Shown one piece after another: positions 22,284-24,425 of a stretch of 24,425 bases of DNA (position 1 is its first letter; each line of letters opens with the position of its first letter). Origin of the DNA: LH-M37 sp032251315 (GTDB lineage: Bacteria; Pseudomonadota; Gammaproteobacteria; SZUA-229); the NCBI GenBank assembly GCA_032251315.1, contig JAVVEE010000040.1:1-24425 (forward strand), written 5' to 3'. The notes beneath the pieces were generated by a model. That model searched no databases. It had not been told where the DNA came from and saw only the letters and a program-made list of their open reading frames with translations. Made by a program: the position numbers and the translations under genes.

Positions 22284-22916
22284 ATGTCCGTTATGAATAA
22301 CAAAAAATCTACCGAGTGCAATATCATCTGCCGCTTATGGGAGCAGCTGAAAAAACCTTCTCTCCGATATTCTCTCGGTGCGCTGCTCGCCGTTGGTTTT
22401 GTCGCAGGCATCATCTTCTGGGGTGGTTTCAATACGGCGATGGAAATGACCAACACTGAAGAGTTCTGTATCTCGTGTCATGAAATGAGAGACAATGTCT
22501 ATGAAGAGTACAAACAAACCATTCATTACAGTAATCGCACCGGTGTTCGCGCCACCTGCCCTGACTGCCATGTGCCGAAAGAGTGGCAGCATAAGATCGT
22601 GCGCAAGATACAGGCCAGTAACGAGCTATTACACAAAGCACTTGGCACCATCGATACTCGCGAGAAGTTTGAGGCAAAACGCCTGAAGCTTGCCGGAAAT
22701 GTCTGGAAGGCAATGAAAAAAACAGATTCACGAGAGTGTCGAAATTGTCATGACTTTGAATTCATGGACTTCGGCGAACAGGGTCGACGCGCGATCAGGC
22801 AGCACTCAACTGCACTCGATGAAGGCAAGACCTGTATTGACTGTCATAAGGGTATCGCTCATGAATTACCGGATATGCATTCTATTGACCCAACCGGAGT
22901 CATCGGCAGCAATTAA
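22284..22916 (+). CDS. napC: Tetraheme cytochrome c quinol dehydrogenase NapC
   Basis: A membrane-anchored NapC/NirT-family protein of 210 residues with a single N-terminal helix (about 30-50) and four heme sites: CISCH (62-66), CPDCH (92-96), CRNCH (152-156) and CIDCH (184-188). It oxidises quinol and reduces NapB. ATG 22284 has no clear ribosome-binding site; ATG 22293, three codons later, has GGA at a better distance and may be the true start. It is the last gene of the nap operon, followed by a strong hairpin. Confidence 0.95.
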   Translation: MSVMNNKKSTECNIICRLWEQLKKPSLRYSLGALLAVGFVAGIIFWGGFNTAMEMTNTEEFCISCHEMRDNVYEEYKQTIHYSNRTGVRATCPDCHVPKEWQHKIVRKIQASNELLHKALGTIDTREKFEAKRLKLAGNVWKAMKKTDSRECRNCHDFEFMDFGEQGRRAIRQHSTALDEGKTCIDCHKGIAHELPDMHSIDPTGVIGSN

Positions 22917-22937
22917 ATAACAAGCTTTAAATACTGT

Positions 22938-22980
22938 AGCAACAATGAAGCCCGGCCTAACCGGGCTTCATTGTTGCTCT
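22938..22980. terminator. Hairpin terminator after napC
   Basis: An 18-bp perfect stem (22938-22955 with 22961-22978) with a 5-base loop and GC-rich tip follows the napC stop by 21 bases. The following bases (CTTTACTT) are only moderately T-rich. It separates napC from the convergent gene at 23107. The rest of 22981-23106 shows no gene. Confidence 0.8.
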
Positions 22981-23106
22981 TTACTTAAAACGATTCAACT
23001 AATACGCGTTATATAAAAAACCGATTTTGTCAGAAAATCCAAAACATCTATAACGACTTTATAATTTACAGCTTATGAGTATCAACCATCGCGAAAACTG
23101 CCCCTT

Positions 23107-23715
23107 TTATCTGCCCGGTTCCAGCAGGCCTTCGGCTTCCAGCCGCGCTCTGACCTGCTGCATCACCTGGTTTAATTCCAGTCGCTGCTCGGGGGTCAGC
23201 GAAACATCCATCTTACGTTTATTCAAAAGCACCTCCTCGGCATAGAGCTCCATATCATCGATATGAACCGGTTCAGCTGCCGGGCTTCGCTGGGGCGCTG
23301 GTGCTGGCGCTGGCTGGATTTGCGGCTGAACCTGTTCAGGCGCCTCCTCCGCCGGTTTCACATAGACATATTCGGTATCCTCGCCCACCGGCAACACCTC
23401 CAGTGAGACCAGTTGCGCTTTTTCACAACCCTCAATTTTCTCATACTGCAAAACTGTGCTGACCTCGGCGGTCAGATATTTCACAGCCTGACTCAGCGAC
23501 ATTGAATCTATCGACTCCACAGGCCGGTCCGCATCCACGGGGAAAGTCAGCACGAAATGATACTGTTCCGCCAGCCGGCTTAAAGCCTTCTGCAAGGTCG
23601 TTGCCTGCAGATCAACAATCGGGTCACAATCTACAACACTTTGCTCTGCCACTGCGGCATTAAGCAGGCACTGTGCAGACAGCATCCAAAATAAAAAAAG
23701 GGATATTTTTCTCAT
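23107..23715 (-). CDS. Exported STN-domain protein, function unknown
   Basis: A 202-residue protein with a signal peptide (about 1-23, ending AVA), a secretin/TonB short N-terminal-like (STN) domain at about 34-98 (DLQATTLQKALSRLAEQY...SMSLSQAVKYLTAE), a Pro/Gln/Ala-rich linker at about 121-149, and a C-terminal charged helix (LTPEQRLELNQVMQQVRARLEAEGLL). STN domains occur at the front of secretins and TonB receptors that signal to FecR-type regulators; here the domain stands without a barrel. The ATG at 23715 was chosen to give a clean signal peptide; a GTG at 23781 would extend it. Not related in an evident way to the nap or nir genes. Confidence 0.7.
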   Translation of the reverse strand: MRKISLFLFWMLSAQCLLNAAVAEQSVVDCDPIVDLQATTLQKALSRLAEQYHFVLTFPVDADRPVESIDSMSLSQAVKYLTAEVSTVLQYEKIEGCEKAQLVSLEVLPVGEDTEYVYVKPAEEAPEQVQPQIQPAPAPAPQRSPAAEPVHIDDMELYAEEVLLNKRKMDVSLTPEQRLELNQVMQQVRARLEAEGLLEPGR

Positions 23716-23946
23716 GCCCGATCTAAACGCCCCGGAAAGAAAGATGAACAAACAGCTCACTGATGCAGCCTTCAGAAACACTCAGCCAACCACCGACTTA
23801 TTATAAAGGGGATACCACTGTCGGGTAATACTCAATGCACAAATAATACAGCGCACTCGCGGTGTCTGACAACAGCCGACATCCTGAAAAAAGCCCTTTA
23901 AAACCAGTGGGATGAAGGCGATGAATGCCCGGCTCAAGGCATAAAA

Positions 23947-23980
23947 AAAACCGCGCGGCCATGACTGACTGCGCGGTTTT
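23947..23980. terminator. Bidirectional terminator-like hairpin
   Basis: AAAACCGCGC (23947-23956) pairs with GCGCGGTTTT (23971-23980) over a 14-base loop, with A-run and T-run on the outside. It lies between the RAYT end and the STN gene, both on the minus strand, and would stop the transposase transcript from entering the STN gene. The gap 23716-24054 shows nothing else apart from the short tandem repeat at 24033. Confidence 0.8.
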
Positions 23981-24032
23981 ATTTTTCGTTTTTATTTTTA
24001 AGGGAGAATGTAATTTCAACCTAACCTTTACA

Positions 24033-24056
24033 AAAAAAGGGGTCAAAAAAGGGGTC
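24033..24056. repeat. Two tandem 12-bp repeats at the transposase end
   Basis: AAAAAAGGGGTC occurs twice in direct tandem (24033-24044 and 24045-24056), ending in the RAYT stop codon. GGGGTCA-type repeats at the 3' border of RAYT genes in gammaproteobacteria are familiar from memory, so this may mark the edge of the transposase unit. Confidence 0.6.
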
Positions 24057-24425
24057 AAGTATCATAATCACTCCTTATCACTTTCACCGCTCGTGCCAGT
24101 TTTCTATCCGTTTCCAGACGTGTTTTTAACTTCGCGATTGTCGTCGGTATGCTACCCGTTCGTTTCAATCCCATATAACTCGCAATTTCACGTAGCTTCA
24201 GCCCACATATTTCTTGCCCCAGATACATCACGAGCCAGCGCGGGATGTTTTCATTCGACCTGCCTCGTTGGCCTGTTTTGATGGTATTGGGGTCGACCTT
24301 GAAGTGACGGGCAACCGATTCTGTCAGCTCGTCAATAGACGGGCGAAAGAACCGGATTGTCTCCCGCCCAAGTTCGTCTTCATCGGTATGGCGTTGCTGG
24401 TAGATCCACTCACGGAATCCTTCAC
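24055..24425 (-). CDS. REP-associated tyrosine transposase (RAYT), C-terminal part (partial)
   Basis: Only the last 122 residues are present; the gene begins beyond the right edge, so the catalytic HUH and Tyr residues of the Y1 transposase domain cannot be seen. The visible part ends with a helix-turn-helix region like domain IV of DnaA (about residues 58-105 of the fragment: IPRWLVMYLGQEICGLKLRE, then IASYMGLKRTGSIPTTI), a fusion typical of one RAYT group. Such proteins are single-copy transposase relatives that act on small palindromic repeats. The stop TGA lies in a tandem GGGGTC repeat. Confidence 0.82.
   Translation of the reverse strand, partial: EGFREWIYQQRHTDEDELGRETIRFFRPSIDELTESVARHFKVDPNTIKTGQRGRSNENIPRWLVMYLGQEICGLKLREIASYMGLKRTGSIPTTIAKLKTRLETDRKLARAVKVIRSDYDT

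Noticed and set aside
23925..24281. 118-residue plus-strand open frame over the terminator and transposase end
   Set aside because: It crosses a bidirectional terminator and is antisense to the clear DnaA-like domain of the RAYT.

Overview
The window reads as an anaerobic nitrogen-oxide respiration island of a proteobacterium, probably a gammaproteobacterium. This rests on the cytochrome cd1 (NirS) route, an E. coli-type napFDAGHBC gene order, FNR/Dnr-type boxes of the form TTGAT-N4-RTCAA, and a truncated REP-associated tyrosine transposase (RAYT) at the right edge. The genus cannot be named from sequence alone. Denitrification functions present are periplasmic nitrate reduction (Nap), the end of nitrite reductase NirS with its heme d1 pathway, and a candidate CuA-type nitric oxide reductase of the sNOR kind. 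No norCB and no nos genes are visible.

Layout. 1-143 is the 3' end of nirS, closed by a strong terminator. 356-5848 (+) is a compact heme d1 operon, nirE-nirC-nirF-nirDL-nirG-nirH-nirJ, behind an FNR/Dnr box at 249-262. 6039-6735 (+) holds a DUF420 membrane protein and a 60-residue membrane protein. 6765-12351 (-) is, in transcription order, a 53-residue membrane protein, a CuA subunit II (norS-like), a heme-copper subunit I (norY-like), a terminator, a Sco/SenC protein, a cytochrome b / 2x[4Fe-4S] / MvhD-domain fusion with its own FNR-type box, and a coupled 170-residue membrane-anchored protein. 12352-12855 is a divergent control region with two FNR/Dnr boxes, a 9-bp palindrome and a possible 29-codon ORF.

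12856-15245 (+) encodes bacteriohemerythrin, heme A synthase, a SirB-family protein and an unknown exported protein. It is followed at 15254-15359 by a striking 27-bp perfect inverted repeat carrying two GGA-loop hairpins. 15419-16280 (-) has a second Sco protein and a small membrane protein. 16582-22916 (+) is napFDAGHBC behind an FNR/Dnr box that has a well-placed -10. 23107-23715 (-) is an exported STN-domain protein. 24055-24425 (-) is the C-terminal part of the RAYT.

How the parts may work together. Nap takes quinol electrons through NapC and NapGH to make nitrite. NirS, whose heme d1 is made by the NirE-to-NirJ set, makes NO. The CuA heme-copper enzyme, matured by Sco proteins and possibly using heme a from the nearby CtaA, is a good candidate for removing NO. 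Hemerythrin may buffer NO or O2. The cytochrome b/ferredoxin/MvhD fusion is the least explained protein and could link a membrane quinone or heme pool to a soluble electron carrier. Four good FNR/Dnr-type boxes and one weaker box tie the transcription units into one anaerobic or NO-responsive regulon. All functional statements are inferred from sequence motifs read by eye; no database search was done.
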